Origin: an uncultured Marinobacter sp.
Lineage (GTDB): Bacteria > Pseudomonadota > Gammaproteobacteria > Pseudomonadales > Oleiphilaceae
Assembly (NCBI GenBank): GCA_913057975.1
Contig: CAJXOQ010000009.1
Location: 1 to 42,865 of the forward strand
DNA length: 42,865 nucleotides
Direction: 5' to 3'
Numbering within the stretch: the stretch's first letter is position 1; each line of letters starts with the position of its first letter. Under the pieces are notes generated by a model. The model had not been told where the DNA came from and ran no database searches. It saw only the letters and a list, made by a program, of their open reading frames with translations. The position numbers were made by a program, and so were the translations under genes. This document shows positions 1 to 9,142 of the stretch, piece by piece.

Positions 1-48
1 CGAGATAGGAGTCCGTCTCGTGGGCTCGGAGATGTGTATAAGAGACAG
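1..48 (+). other. Nextera sequencing adapter (artefact)
   Basis: Positions 15-48 match the 34-nt Nextera read-2 transposase adapter, ending in the mosaic end AGATGTGTATAAGAGACAG. Positions 1-6 (CGAGAT) match the end of the Illumina P7 oligo, and the 8 bases between (7-14, AGGAGTCC) sit exactly where the i7 index belongs and look like Nextera index N705. This is untrimmed library sequence, not genome. Genomic sequence starts at about 49. Confidence 0.97.
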
Positions 49-49
49 G

Positions 50-112
50 AGTTACGATGGTGAGAATCGCTCGTCCGAGCTGCTTTCAGAACTGTTCGAA
101 TACCTTTACTAA
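50..112 (+). CDS. 3' end of an unidentified gene (partial)
   Basis: An open frame runs from the adapter junction to a TAA at 110-112 and reads [20 protein letters not shown]. It is acidic and helix-prone, with coding-like codon use. The fragment is too short to identify. In many gammaproteobacteria the gene before purC is bamC (nlpB) or a metallo-hydrolase, so a BamC C-terminus is possible, but that is synteny only. The stop lies 44 bases before the purC start, so the two are probably co-transcribed. Confidence 0.45.
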   Translation, partial: SYDGENRSSELLSELFEYLY

Positions 113-156
113 TGCAAGCAGTGCCTGCACAGAGCGGGCACGTCCGGAGACCTGAC

Positions 157-870
157 ATGGAAAAGCGTGAAGAGCTTTACGCGGGCAAGGCCAAATCCGT
201 ATACCGTACCGACGACCCCGACCGGTTTGTGATGGTATTTCGCGACGATACGTCGGCGTTTGACGGCGAGAAGAAAGAGCAGCTTAACCGCAAGGGCATG
301 GTGAACAATCGCTTCAATGCGTTCATCATGGAGAAGCTGGAAGCAGCCGGCATTCCCACACACTTTGAAGGCCTGCTTTCGGGCACGGAATCACTGGTCA
401 AGAAGCTGGACATGATCCCTGTGGAATGCGTGGTTCGTAACATCTCGGCGGGCAGTCTCTGCCGTCGTCTGGGTGTCGAGGAAGGGCTGACGCTGAATCC
501 GCCCACCTTTGAATTGTTCCTGAAGAACGACGCCATGCATGACCCCATGGTCAATGAGTCTCTGGCGGTCAGTTTTGGATGGGCGGAAGCCGACGAACTT
601 GCCAGAATGAAAGAACTGACCTATCAGGTGAATGACGTACTGAAGGCGCTGTTTGAGGAAGCCGGCATGCTGCTGGTGGACTACAAGCTGGAATTTGGCC
701 GCTCGGGTGGCCAGATTGTTCTGGGTGACGAATTCAGCCCCGACGGCTGCCGTATCTGGGACAGGGAAAGCCGAAAAAAGATGGATAAGGACCGTTTTCG
801 TCAGGGACTGGGCGATGTGATTGAGACCTACGAAGAAGTTGGTCGTCGTCTCGGTATTCGTTTCGACTGA
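157..870 (+). CDS. purC: Phosphoribosylaminoimidazole-succinocarboxamide synthase (SAICAR synthetase)
   Basis: PurC joins aspartate to CAIR using ATP, the eighth step of cytoplasmic IMP synthesis. The 237-residue protein has the usual length of short bacterial PurC. It begins [16 protein letters not shown], the family's N-terminal nucleotide-binding start. It also has the [14 protein letters not shown] segment near residue 35, [18 protein letters not shown] near residue 90, and [10 protein letters not shown] followed by [14 protein letters not shown] near residues 170-205. The ATG at 157 is preferred over an in-frame ATG at 112 because GGAGA lies 6 bases upstream and the resulting N-terminus matches the family. 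The OMP gene follows 35 bases downstream. Confidence 0.97.
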   Translation: MEKREELYAGKAKSVYRTDDPDRFVMVFRDDTSAFDGEKKEQLNRKGMVNNRFNAFIMEKLEAAGIPTHFEGLLSGTESLVKKLDMIPVECVVRNISAGSLCRRLGVEEGLTLNPPTFELFLKNDAMHDPMVNESLAVSFGWAEADELARMKELTYQVNDVLKALFEEAGMLLVDYKLEFGRSGGQIVLGDEFSPDGCRIWDRESRKKMDKDRFRQGLGDVIETYEEVGRRLGIRFD

Positions 871-905
871 TCAATCAGGTACAACAACCATAAGACAGGT
901 GCACT

Positions 906-1634
906 ATGCGTAAACTGATTTTTGCCATCGGCGGCTCATTGCTCATCGCTGCCCCAGTTGCCATCGCTGATGTGGTCGGGGTGGGTGCCAGTGTCAGTTA
1001 TTGGGATTCTGACCTCTCGGGTAAAGCCGGCAAAAACAACGACGTGGTCGACGTTGAAAACGACCTTGACCTGGAAAACGACACCAATGCCAACCTGAGT
1101 GCGTACCTGGAACATCCGGTGCCGCTACTGCCCAACGTGCGCCTGAATTATACCCGCATTGAGCAGAGCGGCAGTGGCGAAGTGTCCACGCAATTTGACC
1201 TGGTGTCCGGCGACGTCGATTCGGATCTGGACCTGAACCAGTTTGATGTCACCCTGTATTACGAAGTGCTCGACAACTGGGCCAATCTTGACCTGGGCGT
1301 GACCGCCCGCAATCTGGACGGCGAGCTGATTGTCCGAGAGCAGGCCACCAATGGCCAGGTCAGTAAGACTGAGGTCGACGGCGTGATTCCGATGGGTTAC
1401 CTGGCTGCCCGCTTTGATCTTCCCTTTACCGGTGTTTCCGTCGGTGGCGAGGCGAACCTCATCAGCTTCGACGGCGATTCCATCTATGACTACAACGCCT
1501 ACGGTCAATATGAACTGTCGTTGTTACAGCTCCGCGCCGGCTATCGTCAGATCAGCATTGATTACGAAGACAGCGATGACCGCCTGGACATCGACCTCGG
1601 TGGCCCGTTTGTGAGTGCCGGGCTGACGTTCTGA
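906..1634 (+). CDS. TIGR04219-type outer membrane beta-barrel protein
   Basis: The 242-residue protein has a Sec signal peptide ([21 protein letters not shown], cleavage probably after ADV or AIA). Alternating hydrophobic strands follow, and the C-terminus is phenylalanine (VSAGLTF), as expected for BAM-inserted barrels. The pattern [18 protein letters not shown], an acidic loop near residues 48-60, and a closing [12 protein letters not shown] resemble the uncharacterised TIGR04219 family; that assignment is from memory of the family. Function is unknown. It lies between purC and a sugar epimerase, 35 and 19 bases away, so it may be transcribed with both. Confidence 0.8.
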   Translation: MRKLIFAIGGSLLIAAPVAIADVVGVGASVSYWDSDLSGKAGKNNDVVDVENDLDLENDTNANLSAYLEHPVPLLPNVRLNYTRIEQSGSGEVSTQFDLVSGDVDSDLDLNQFDVTLYYEVLDNWANLDLGVTARNLDGELIVREQATNGQVSKTEVDGVIPMGYLAARFDLPFTGVSVGGEANLISFDGDSIYDYNAYGQYELSLLQLRAGYRQISIDYEDSDDRLDIDLGGPFVSAGLTF

Positions 1635-1653
1635 AGGAACAGGAGAGAACACG

Positions 1654-2661
1654 TTGAAAATTCTGGTTACGGGTACGGCGGGCTTCATTGGCTCCCATCT
1701 GGCGCATCGGCTGCTTGACAGAGGTGATGACGTAATCGGCGTGGATAACGTCAACGATTACTACGACCCCACCCTGAAGGAGGCACGGCTTGAGCGCCTG
1801 ACCTGTAAACCGGGATTCACCGAGGTTCGCGAGGACGTGGCTGACCGGCCCGCCATGGAGGCTCTGTTCCGCGAGCACAAGCCAGAACGTGTGGTTCATC
1901 TGGCCGCACAGGCGGGCGTGCGGTACTCCCTGGAGAATCCCCACGCCTATATTGACGCCAACCTGGTGGGTTTCACCAACATTCTGGAAGGTTGTCGCCA
2001 CAACGATGTGAAGCATTTGGTGTACGCCTCCAGCAGCTCGGTTTACGGCGCCAATGAAACCATGCCGTTCTCCATCCACGACAACGTGGACCACCCCTTG
2101 AGCCTTTACGCGGCCTCCAAGAAAGCCAACGAGCTGATGGCCCACACCTACAGCCACCTCTACAACATGCCCACCACCGGCCTGCGTTTCTTTACCGTGT
2201 ATGGCCCCTGGGGGCGCCCGGATATGGCGCTGTTCATCTTTACCAAGAAGATCCTGGCGGGTGAGCCCATTGACGTGTTCAACCATGGGCACCACAGGCG
2301 CGACTTCACCTACATTGACGATATTGTGGAAGGGGTTATCCGGACCCTGGACAGCGTTGCCACACCCAATCCGCAGTGGAGCGGCGAAACGCCGGACCCC
2401 GGCACCAGCAAGGCGCCGTATCGGCTTTACAACATCGGCAGCAACAACCCGGTGGAACTGTCCCGGTTCATTGAAATTATCGAAGAGCGCGTTGGCAAGA
2501 AAGCGGAGAAGAACCTTCTACCCCTGCAGCCCGGTGACGTGCCGGCCACCTACGCCAATGTGGATGACCTGATTGACGATGTGGGCTACAAGCCGTCCAC
2601 GACAGTGGAAGAGGGTATCGCCAACTTCGTGGACTGGTACAGGAATTTCTACAAGGTGTAG
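1654..2661 (+). CDS. NAD-dependent epimerase, UDP-glucuronate 4-epimerase-like
   Basis: This is an extended short-chain dehydrogenase/reductase of 335 residues. It has the N-terminal Rossmann motif [14 protein letters not shown] (residues 7-20), then [18 protein letters not shown], which is typical of the UDP-GlcA 4-epimerase branch. The catalytic serine segment YASSSSVYG and the YAASKKANE (YxxxK) pair follow, then [14 protein letters not shown], a sugar-binding signature of the same branch. It would interconvert UDP-glucuronate and UDP-galacturonate for surface polysaccharides in the cytoplasm. The start is TTG at 1654 with AGGAGAG 6-7 bases upstream; no ATG fits. No other glycan gene is adjacent, and TRAP transporter genes follow 44 bases later. 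Confidence 0.88.
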   Translation: MKILVTGTAGFIGSHLAHRLLDRGDDVIGVDNVNDYYDPTLKEARLERLTCKPGFTEVREDVADRPAMEALFREHKPERVVHLAAQAGVRYSLENPHAYIDANLVGFTNILEGCRHNDVKHLVYASSSSVYGANETMPFSIHDNVDHPLSLYAASKKANELMAHTYSHLYNMPTTGLRFFTVYGPWGRPDMALFIFTKKILAGEPIDVFNHGHHRRDFTYIDDIVEGVIRTLDSVATPNPQWSGETPDPGTSKAPYRLYNIGSNNPVELSRFIEIIEERVGKKAEKNLLPLQPGDVPATYANVDDLIDDVGYKPSTTVEEGIANFVDWYRNFYKV

Positions 2662-2705
2662 CAGGGAGTGAACACACAATAAAAAACCACTAAGGGGAAA
2701 CGATA

Positions 2706-3704
2706 ATGAATAAACTCGCCCACAGTACCGCAATTCTTGGCCTTGCCATTGGCCTGACCTCTTCGGTCTTTGCCGATGAGTTTTCGGACATGGACCCCGT
2801 TACTTTGCGCCTGGCTCACGTCGTCAACGAGCAGGATGGCTTCCACATCGCAGCTGTTAAGTTCCAGGAACTGGTCAGTGAGCGCACAGACGGAGCTGTG
2901 ACCGTCGAAATTTATCCCAATGCTTCGCTCGGCGACGAGCGCACCCTGCTTGAGGGCATGCAAATTGGCACAGTGGATATGGGCGTCATAACCAATGGCC
3001 CCGTCGCCAATTTCGTCGGAGAAATGGCAGTATTTGAATTGCCCTTCCTGTTTTCTTCCCCAGAAGAGGCCTATTCAGTGCTTGATGGTCCCATTGGCCA
3101 GGAGTTGCTGGACAAGTTGAGCGACGTCAACCTCAAAGGCCTCGCATACGCTGAGCGAGGCTTCCGTAACCTCACTAATAGCGAGCGGCCGGTAAGTCAC
3201 CCGGATGACATTGACGGTTTGCGAGTACGTGTCATGGAGAATCCTGTTTACGTTGATACGTTCCGTGAATTGGGCGCAAATGCCGTTCCGATGGCCTGGA
3301 CTGAGGCGCTGACAGCAATGCAACAAGGCACCATTGACGGCCAGGAGAACCCTGTCAACGTCGTGCATTCCTTTAAGCTCAACGAGACGCAAGACTATAT
3401 GACGATGTCTCGGCACACCTATGCGCCGGCTATATTTGTCATGGGGATGCCAGTGTGGAATCGCCTGCCCGAAGCCGCCCAAGGGGTGATTGAACAGGCA
3501 GCCCAGGAAGCCGCAGAGCATGAGCGCACTGTGAATGCTGAAATGGAGTCAGAGCAGTTGGCAGAGCTTCGAGCTTCAGGAATGGAAATCGTAGAAGATC
3601 CAGACCTGGCTGCTTTTCAGGCTGCTGTTGCGCCGGTCTATGAGAAGTATGGCGATCAGTTTGGTGATTACCTCGAGCGGATTCGTGAATCCCAGCAGCC
3701 ATAG
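2706..3704 (+). CDS. dctP: TRAP transporter substrate-binding protein (DctP family)
   Basis: This is the periplasmic solute receptor of a TRAP transporter. The 332-residue protein has a signal peptide ending near SSVFADE, then the DctP fold. VTVEIYPNASLGDERTLLEGMQIGTVDMG lies near residues 60-90. The ligand segment DGLRVRVMENPVYVDTFRELGANAVPMAWTE (about 170-200) contains the arginine that usually contacts a ligand carboxylate. MQQGTIDGQENP follows. The ligand is therefore probably an organic acid, possibly C4-dicarboxylate or a sugar acid; the sequence does not say which. AAGGGGA precedes the ATG by about 7 bases. The DctQ gene follows after 20 bases. Confidence 0.92.
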   Translation: MNKLAHSTAILGLAIGLTSSVFADEFSDMDPVTLRLAHVVNEQDGFHIAAVKFQELVSERTDGAVTVEIYPNASLGDERTLLEGMQIGTVDMGVITNGPVANFVGEMAVFELPFLFSSPEEAYSVLDGPIGQELLDKLSDVNLKGLAYAERGFRNLTNSERPVSHPDDIDGLRVRVMENPVYVDTFRELGANAVPMAWTEALTAMQQGTIDGQENPVNVVHSFKLNETQDYMTMSRHTYAPAIFVMGMPVWNRLPEAAQGVIEQAAQEAAEHERTVNAEMESEQLAELRASGMEIVEDPDLAAFQAAVAPVYEKYGDQFGDYLERIRESQQP

Positions 3705-3724
3705 TTAAAGGGCCCGACGAAGGT

Positions 3725-4243
3725 ATGTTGGGAATTTTGAAGAAAGTTGAGCGCGCGATCGATGCCATCATGCAGCCCATGGTTTTTGCGGCGATGGTGG
3801 CACTGATCGCCGTGATCACGCTGCAGATCGTATCCAGGGTTTTCTTTACCGCTGTGGGCTGGACCGAGGAAGTCGCGAGGTTTCTGCTGGTCTGGATTAC
3901 GTTTATGGGCGCGACCCTGGCATTTCAGCGCGGTAGACATATTGCTGTTACCTTTCTCGTCGATGCGCTGCCAGGCAGGTTGCGGCAAGTGACACGTATT
4001 CTGGCCGTGGCCGTTGCACTGGGCTTCATGATTGCGCTGGTACTTGTTGGCTATCGTTACACGCAGATGCAAAGCTTCCAGACCTCAGCCTCTCTGGGCT
4101 GGTCAATGACTTATGTCTACGCGATTATCCCCGTCTGTGGAGCAGTGATGGGTTGGTGCGCATTAGTTGATTTGGTTGAGCTGTTGTCTGAAGGACCTGA
4201 CACGGCAAGGACTGGCCCTGATACAAGTGACCCTCCATCGTGA
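3725..4243 (+). CDS. dctQ: TRAP transporter small membrane subunit (DctQ family)
   Basis: The 172-residue integral membrane protein has four hydrophobic segments (about residues 18-40, 50-68, 88-110 and 128-152). It carries the DctQ hallmarks VFFTAVGWTEEVARFLLVWITFMGA and RGRHIAVTFLVDALP. It pairs with DctM to form the sodium-driven membrane part of the TRAP system. The last codon overlaps the dctM GTG start (GTGA at 4240-4243), which implies translational coupling. Confidence 0.92.
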   Translation: MLGILKKVERAIDAIMQPMVFAAMVALIAVITLQIVSRVFFTAVGWTEEVARFLLVWITFMGATLAFQRGRHIAVTFLVDALPGRLRQVTRILAVAVALGFMIALVLVGYRYTQMQSFQTSASLGWSMTYVYAIIPVCGAVMGWCALVDLVELLSEGPDTARTGPDTSDPPS

Positions 4244-5499
4244 CGGGGCTGCTCTTCGCTCTTTTTTTCCTGTTCATGCTCATTGGCGTACCTATTGCCT
4301 TATCGATAGGTGCCAGCACAATGGCGGCGCTGTATTTTCAGGGCGTGCCACTGATGGTGGTTACCCAGCAGATGTTTCAGGGGATTAACTCTTTCGCCCT
4401 GGTTGCGGTACCCATGTTCATACTGGCCGGTGACCTCATGGCCCAAGGCAAGGTGAGCGAGAAGCTGGTCAGTTTTGCGGACTCGCTGTTTGGGTTTCTG
4501 AAAGGCGGGCTTTCTATCGTCGCCGTACTGGCAGGCATGTTCTTCGCAGCGATATCCGGCTCAGGGGCTGCCACCACTGCAGCCGTTGGCTCCAGCCTCG
4601 TGCCGGAGCTGCGTAAAAAAGGGTATGACCCGGCGGCAGCGGCCAGTTTGATTGCAGCCAGTGGCACTATTGGTGTGGTCATTCCGCCGTCAGTGCCGAT
4701 GATTATCTATGCGGTCATTGCTCAGCAATCGGTTTCCAAGCTCTTTTTGAACGGTTTTATTCCCGGTCTCATCATGGGCTTGGGGCTCATGGCTATTGCC
4801 ATTACCCAAGGTTACCGTCGAAATTACCCGCGAGGAACCGCGTTATCCTTCGCCACCATCTGGGGCACGCTCAAAAGTGCGAGTTGGGGGCTGATGACCC
4901 CCGTCATCATTCTAGGGGGTATCTTTTCAGGCGTATTTACGCCCAGCGAAGCGGCAGTGGTTGCGGTCAATTACGCACTGTTAGTCTCGTTGTTTATTTA
5001 TCGCGATCTCAAGTTGCCGGATATCTACCGGATATTGATTCGTTCAGCCATTACAACCGCGGTTATTATGTTCGTCATTGCCACATCCGCCGTTCTGAGC
5101 TGGACACTGTCGAGCTGGCAGGTACCCGGTGCGATTGCTGAGTCCGTCCTATCGCTGTCCACGAACCCGTACATCATTATGCTGCTCGTCGTGGGTATCA
5201 TCCTGATCACCGGTGTGTTCATTGAGACAGCGAGCGCCCTGATCATTTTGACCCCGGTTCTCCTGCCGCTGGTCGTCCAGCTCGGAATCGATCCAATTCA
5301 CTTCGGGTTAATAATTGTGGTGGGCCTGGCTATCGGTATGATTACGCCTCCCGTGGCCATCAATCTTTACGTTGCATCCTCTGTCACCGAGTTGCCGCTT
5401 GAACGTATTACCCGCGCGATTATTCCTTACCTGCTTGGCCTGATTGCAGTGTTGCTCCTGGTGGTATACGTCCCGATCATTTTAGGCATTTCGGGTTAA
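4240..5499 (+). CDS. dctM: TRAP transporter large permease subunit (DctM family)
   Basis: DctM is the transport channel of the TRAP system. The 419-residue protein has about 12 hydrophobic segments. It carries the family signatures AISGSGAATTAAVGSSLVPELRKKGYDPAAAASLIAASGTIGVVIPPSVPMIIYA (about residues 100-165) and, near the C-terminus, GMITPPVAINLYVASSVTELPLERI. The two Gly/Ser/Thr-Pro-Pro hairpins are where sodium and substrate are bound in TRAP and elevator-type relatives. The start is GTG at 4240, overlapping the dctQ stop. With dctP and dctQ it forms a complete three-gene TRAP operon. Confidence 0.94.
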   Translation: MTGLLFALFFLFMLIGVPIALSIGASTMAALYFQGVPLMVVTQQMFQGINSFALVAVPMFILAGDLMAQGKVSEKLVSFADSLFGFLKGGLSIVAVLAGMFFAAISGSGAATTAAVGSSLVPELRKKGYDPAAAASLIAASGTIGVVIPPSVPMIIYAVIAQQSVSKLFLNGFIPGLIMGLGLMAIAITQGYRRNYPRGTALSFATIWGTLKSASWGLMTPVIILGGIFSGVFTPSEAAVVAVNYALLVSLFIYRDLKLPDIYRILIRSAITTAVIMFVIATSAVLSWTLSSWQVPGAIAESVLSLSTNPYIIMLLVVGIILITGVFIETASALIILTPVLLPLVVQLGIDPIHFGLIIVVGLAIGMITPPVAINLYVASSVTELPLERITRAIIPYLLGLIAVLLLVVYVPIILGISG

Positions 5500-5575
5500 G
5501 CGGGGAGCGGTTTGCGAAAGTATCGAGAAGAATATCGAGAAAGGGGGCTGCAGATAACACGTAACGTATTGAAAA

Positions 5576-5652
<77 letters not shown>

Positions 5653-5707
5653 ACGTCCTGCAACGGGAACGAAATATACTGATTCCAATGGGCGTGGTCA
5701 ACCTCTT

Positions 5708-6664
5708 TCAGGAGGTTTTCCGCTTTCTGGTCCAGCCTTTTACAGCCTTGCTGATCACGCCCCAGCGATTGATGAGCAGCGCGAGGAATATCAGACCGCA
5801 ACCGGCCATCTGAGGCCCAGACATGCTTTCACTGAACCAGCCGGCGGCGAACAGGGCAACCCATACAGGCTCCAGTATCATAATTACCACGCCATGGCTG
5901 TGGGTGGACAGGCTTTGGGCGTAGGTTTGAAGAAGAAAACGTCCAGCGGTACCGACCACGGCGCTGGCGATGATCCACATGGCAAGGATGCCGGAGAAGT
6001 TGTTGAGCGTGGGTGTCCAGGGTTCGAGAAATGCGGATTCAACAAGGGTGACGGTCCCGACGATGAGCAGAGCAATGGATGTCAGGGGCAGGGCTGGTAC
6101 GCGTTGTTTTTCAATGGTTTCGCCCAGACGATTGACCACGGTGCGCTGATTGGCTGCACGAGTATTCAGAGTGAAGAACAGGGCAAAGATACACGCCGCG
6201 ACCACGAAGAAAAGCTGCCCGATTTCCGGGCGGAATCCGTTTTTTAGTGATAGCAGCGCCAGGCCGCTAACCGCTACCGGGATGGCAAACCAGGTGCTGA
6301 CGGGCTGTTCCTCACGGAAAATGAATCGGGCCAGTACCGGCACGACCACCACACCCAGGCTGGTCAGGAAGGCGCCTTCCCCCACATGTGTGGCATGAAA
6401 CAGCCCCATTACCCAGAAACTCATGGCTATTCCGAACACCAACCCGACACCAACACTGCGCCTGAACTGGTCGGCGCTCAATCGCCTCAGTGGCCGCCGC
6501 GCGATGAAGGCCAATACGGAACCTGCCAGCAGAAAGCGCATGGCCATGAACAATAATGGGGGCATCAGCAACACGGCTTCTTTTGAAAATATCCAACTGA
6601 TGGCTGCCATTAAGGTTACAACGACTAATAAAAGATCAGATTTACGGGCATTCGAGAGAGGCAT
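5708..6664 (-). CDS. EamA/DMT family transporter
   Basis: The 318-residue inner membrane protein has about ten hydrophobic helices in two repeated EamA halves (residues about 10-135 and 155-300). The first helix reads LLLVVVTLMAAISWIFSKEAVLLMPPLLFMAMRFLLAGSVLAF, a typical start for drug/metabolite transporter family exporters. PVWVALFAAGWFSESMSGPQMAGCGLIFLALLI near the end is the typical C-terminal half motif. Members export amino acids or small metabolites; the substrate cannot be predicted. AAGGCGG lies upstream of the ATG. It is transcribed toward the tRNA-Val gene and stands alone. Confidence 0.9.
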   Translation of the reverse strand: MPLSNARKSDLLLVVVTLMAAISWIFSKEAVLLMPPLLFMAMRFLLAGSVLAFIARRPLRRLSADQFRRSVGVGLVFGIAMSFWVMGLFHATHVGEGAFLTSLGVVVVPVLARFIFREEQPVSTWFAIPVAVSGLALLSLKNGFRPEIGQLFFVVAACIFALFFTLNTRAANQRTVVNRLGETIEKQRVPALPLTSIALLIVGTVTLVESAFLEPWTPTLNNFSGILAMWIIASAVVGTAGRFLLQTYAQSLSTHSHGVVIMILEPVWVALFAAGWFSESMSGPQMAGCGLIFLALLINRWGVISKAVKGWTRKRKTS

Positions 6665-6744
6665 TCACAACCGCCTTGCAGAGGGTAGACTGAGCCCGGC
6701 CTATGGCGGGACAGCGGCGGAGTTTATCATGGGCGGGTTAAAAT

Positions 6745-6760
6745 GGCTCTTCCGTGAGCC
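6745..6760 (-). terminator. Possible terminator after the lipase gene
   Basis: On the minus strand GGCTC-ACGGAA-GAGCC forms a 5-bp GC-rich stem followed by ATTTTAA, about 40 bases past the lipase stop. The stem is short and the T tract is interrupted, so this is a weak call. Confidence 0.35.
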
Positions 6761-6801
6761 GGTTAGGTCCTTTCGGGCGGGTGAGCCCTTGATGTGCAGG
6801 A

Positions 6802-7887
6802 TCAGTTGTTAAGAGTGTTATAGACCAGTGTCGACATGTCGGTCTGATTCGAGCCCGGTACCTCTATATACCGGTCACCGGAACCCCACCATTGCCACCA
6901 GGAGCGCTTGTTGTAGGTGCGACTGGCGAAATCGACACGCAGCCCATTGAGGGTTGTGTCATTTACTACGGGGACCGAAATGTTGCCGGTCTCCGAGCCC
7001 AGAACGCCGCTGTGGGAAACGCCCTCGTTCATCAGGATCGGAAAGTGGTTGTAGTAGAGGTCTGACGGGCCATCCTGATTCGATACCTTACCGGCCAGGC
7101 TCAAGCTGGAGCTGCAGGAATCGATACCATTACTGGTGGTAGCGCCACAGGCAGAGTGCGTGGGCACAACACCGTCGTCAGTGCCGGCGATGAATGGCTT
7201 GGTGATGCCCCCGTACGAAGAACCACCGGCAACAAATCGTAGCCTGGGTACGTTGTTCGGGCTGACCGCCAGATTGCGCGCGGTATTGGTTTGAAGGTCA
7301 TTGACGACCCCCAGTTTACCGGGCTCTGGAGTAATACCGGTAAAGGCCCGGACAGCTTGCTTGAGTGGCCAGTTGTACCAGCTGTCGTTGTAGGCAACAT
7401 TGAGGGCCAGATCGGCCAGTTCTGTACCGCCGCCGGCACCGGAGTAGTCGATCGCAGCGAGGATTTTCAGTGGCTGTAGTCCATCCGATTGCAGCCAGCG
7501 GGCCTGATTTTCCAGGAGGTAACGGGTAACCAGGTCGCCGGTGGAGTGTGAAACGATGATGCAGTAGTCACTGCACAGGCCTTGTTGGCTAATCTCACGC
7601 ATCTGCTGGTACGCCTGCTGGGCAATGTTGCCTTCCACACGGCCATCGCTGCCCCAATCTACACGTGCATCGGAACGGGACAGCCAGAAGGTGCGCCAGT
7701 AGTCCTCGCCAGCACTTTTCACCTCATTGAGGTTGGCAGGTGGATTGGCCAGATCTTCCTGCTGGAAACCGTGAACCAGGATCACGTTGTGGCCCGCAAG
7801 CTGGGCGTGGGCGGTACCGGCGAACAAGCCTCCGGCGATGGCGACCGCAAGGGCGGTCTTACAGGCACTTTTCTTTCTTGTTTTCAT
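6802..7887 (-). CDS. Secreted alpha/beta-hydrolase, triacylglycerol lipase-like
   Basis: The 361-residue protein has a Sec signal peptide (KKSACKTALAVAIAGGLFAGTAHA, cleavage about residue 28). The oxyanion-hole strand NVILVHGFQQ (34-43) and a nucleophile elbow IIVSHSTGDLV with Ser115 follow. Candidate acid and base are the Asp in AGTDDGVVP and the His in YNHFPILMNEGVSHSG. Lipases normally show GxSxG; here the first glycine is serine (SHSTG). Cys105 and Cys109 flank the elbow and could form a disulfide. It probably hydrolyses acylglycerols or other esters in the periplasm or outside. It starts 30 bases after the beta-rich partner gene and so is second in a two-gene operon. No Lif chaperone motif (RxxFDYFLSAxGE) is found nearby. 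Confidence 0.78.
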   Translation of the reverse strand: MKTRKKSACKTALAVAIAGGLFAGTAHAQLAGHNVILVHGFQQEDLANPPANLNEVKSAGEDYWRTFWLSRSDARVDWGSDGRVEGNIAQQAYQQMREISQQGLCSDYCIIVSHSTGDLVTRYLLENQARWLQSDGLQPLKILAAIDYSGAGGGTELADLALNVAYNDSWYNWPLKQAVRAFTGITPEPGKLGVVNDLQTNTARNLAVSPNNVPRLRFVAGGSSYGGITKPFIAGTDDGVVPTHSACGATTSNGIDSCSSSLSLAGKVSNQDGPSDLYYNHFPILMNEGVSHSGVLGSETGNISVPVVNDTTLNGLRVDFASRTYNKRSWWQWWGSGDRYIEVPGSNQTDMSTLVYNTLNN

Positions 7888-7916
7888 AAAGGCTCCGTCT
7901 TTGTTTTGTTGTTGTA

Positions 7917-8993
7917 TCAGAACTTGTCTGCCAGCCTTTGCATCAGGGCAGCACGTTGCTCTGATTCGGGGTCACCTGCCGGGCTGTCGGTCAATCCGTC
8001 CAGGTCCGGTGGCGAAAACGAGTAGCCATCATCAGGGCCATAGCCATAGTCGGTGCGGTCTCCGGGCGAGGCCGGCAGGCGCCGGATCTGCAGGTTGCGC
8101 AGTTCCAGGTTACCGCTAATCTCACGATGGGCGAGCACCGAGCCATGGGCTTTGAGCTCCAGGGTGTCGGTGGTTCCGTCGAGTCTCTTCTCGGCCTGCA
8201 GCTGCGCGAGTGCGCGGCCGTTGTGGTAGAGCTGGGCAGAGAGGGCATAGAAGCCGGGGTCTTTGGCGTCGAAATGAACCGGTATGATCAGGTCGTTGTT
8301 GGTCACCCGTGGGTCGCCCAGGCCGTCAAACTCTCCCAGGTCGGGCTCAATGGTCAGGGTCGAAACGTGACGTACGGGTTTGCCATCAATGGTTGCCTCA
8401 ACGATCAACCGATATTCGCCAGGTTCTGCGTCGGCCTCAATGATGCCTTCATAGTAGGGGGCACCGGCCTCGTTCTGGAGTGTAGTACTGGCAATCGCCT
8501 GACGAGACTCGGGGGACTCCAGGGTTGCGTCCAGGCTTGGCCCTACCACCTGGGAGCCAGTAATGCTCGCCGCCACCAGAATGTCTTCCTCCTGTACGAA
8601 CCGGTATTTCTCAAGCGTGACGGTAAATTCTCCGCCCCCGTCCAGCGGTAGCTCCACAGGGTCGAAACGGTTGCCGGCGTACGCCCTGGCCTGGTCTTCA
8701 GAGATCGGAATAGAGTAGGTCGGGTAGCGGATGTTCTGGCTGTATTGGGCCGCGGCACTGGCCAACATGAAGCCAATCGCATTCTCAGAGGGTTCCTGCT
8801 TTTCCACCGTCGGTGATTCTGCCGGCGCAGGCTTGGAGCGTGTGGTGTCTGTTCCGGAAGGGGACGGGCTCCTGCCCTCGCTTTCCCCGGTTATCCAGGA
8901 GAACCGGACTGTATTGTCGGCCGACAGTAGATATCCCAGGCCGACGGCACCGGACACGACGAACGTTAGGGCCAAGAGCAACCGAGGTGGCAT
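7917..8993 (-). CDS. Membrane-anchored beta-rich periplasmic protein, lipase neighbour
   Basis: No named function is recognised. The 358-residue protein has one N-terminal hydrophobic segment (about 5-24, RLLLALTFVVSGAVGLGYLL). A Ser/Pro/Thr/Glu-rich linker follows (about 38-70), then a long beta-rich region with Ig-like strands (GEYRLIVEATIDGKPVRHVSTLTI; DPGFYALSAQLYHNGRALAQLQ). This second part resembles domains annotated as choice-of-anchor X. The acidic, proline-rich tail YGYGPDDGYSFSPPDLDGL precedes AALMQRLADKF. Its anchor-plus-linker layout is that of lipase foldases, but Lif is helical and its motif is missing. AAGGAT precedes the ATG. It is first in an operon with the lipase, so a role in lipase folding, retention or surface display is possible. 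Confidence 0.6.
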   Translation of the reverse strand: MPPRLLLALTFVVSGAVGLGYLLSADNTVRFSWITGESEGRSPSPSGTDTTRSKPAPAESPTVEKQEPSENAIGFMLASAAAQYSQNIRYPTYSIPISEDQARAYAGNRFDPVELPLDGGGEFTVTLEKYRFVQEEDILVAASITGSQVVGPSLDATLESPESRQAIASTTLQNEAGAPYYEGIIEADAEPGEYRLIVEATIDGKPVRHVSTLTIEPDLGEFDGLGDPRVTNNDLIIPVHFDAKDPGFYALSAQLYHNGRALAQLQAEKRLDGTTDTLELKAHGSVLAHREISGNLELRNLQIRRLPASPGDRTDYGYGPDDGYSFSPPDLDGLTDSPAGDPESEQRAALMQRLADKF

Positions 8994-9142
8994 CTTTGGA
9001 TCCTTGTTGGAGGCATTCTATGGTGCGAACACCATTATTTTTGTTGTTGTATTAACATAACGGGCCAAACTGACTTCGCGCAAAAAAAATGACTCGAATG
9101 TGTAACAAAATGTGTTCAGGGTGTGATTCCGTTCACACTACC

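Noticed and set aside
118..142. Hairpin GTGCC...GGGCAC before purC as a terminator or riboswitch
   Set aside because: The stem is only about 5-6 bp with a long loop and no T tract; no purine riboswitch core was seen.
1552..2295. 247-codon open frame on the minus strand
   Set aside because: It is antisense to the epimerase gene and shows no recognisable motif.
5521..5542. Tandem TATCGAGAA repeat before the tRNA gene
   Set aside because: Two short copies with no dyad or T tract; it is probably chance and not a terminator or attachment site.
7917..8993. Lipase-specific foldase (Lif)
   Set aside because: The anchor and linker fit, but the RxxFDYFLSAxGE motif and helical body are absent, and the body is beta-rich.
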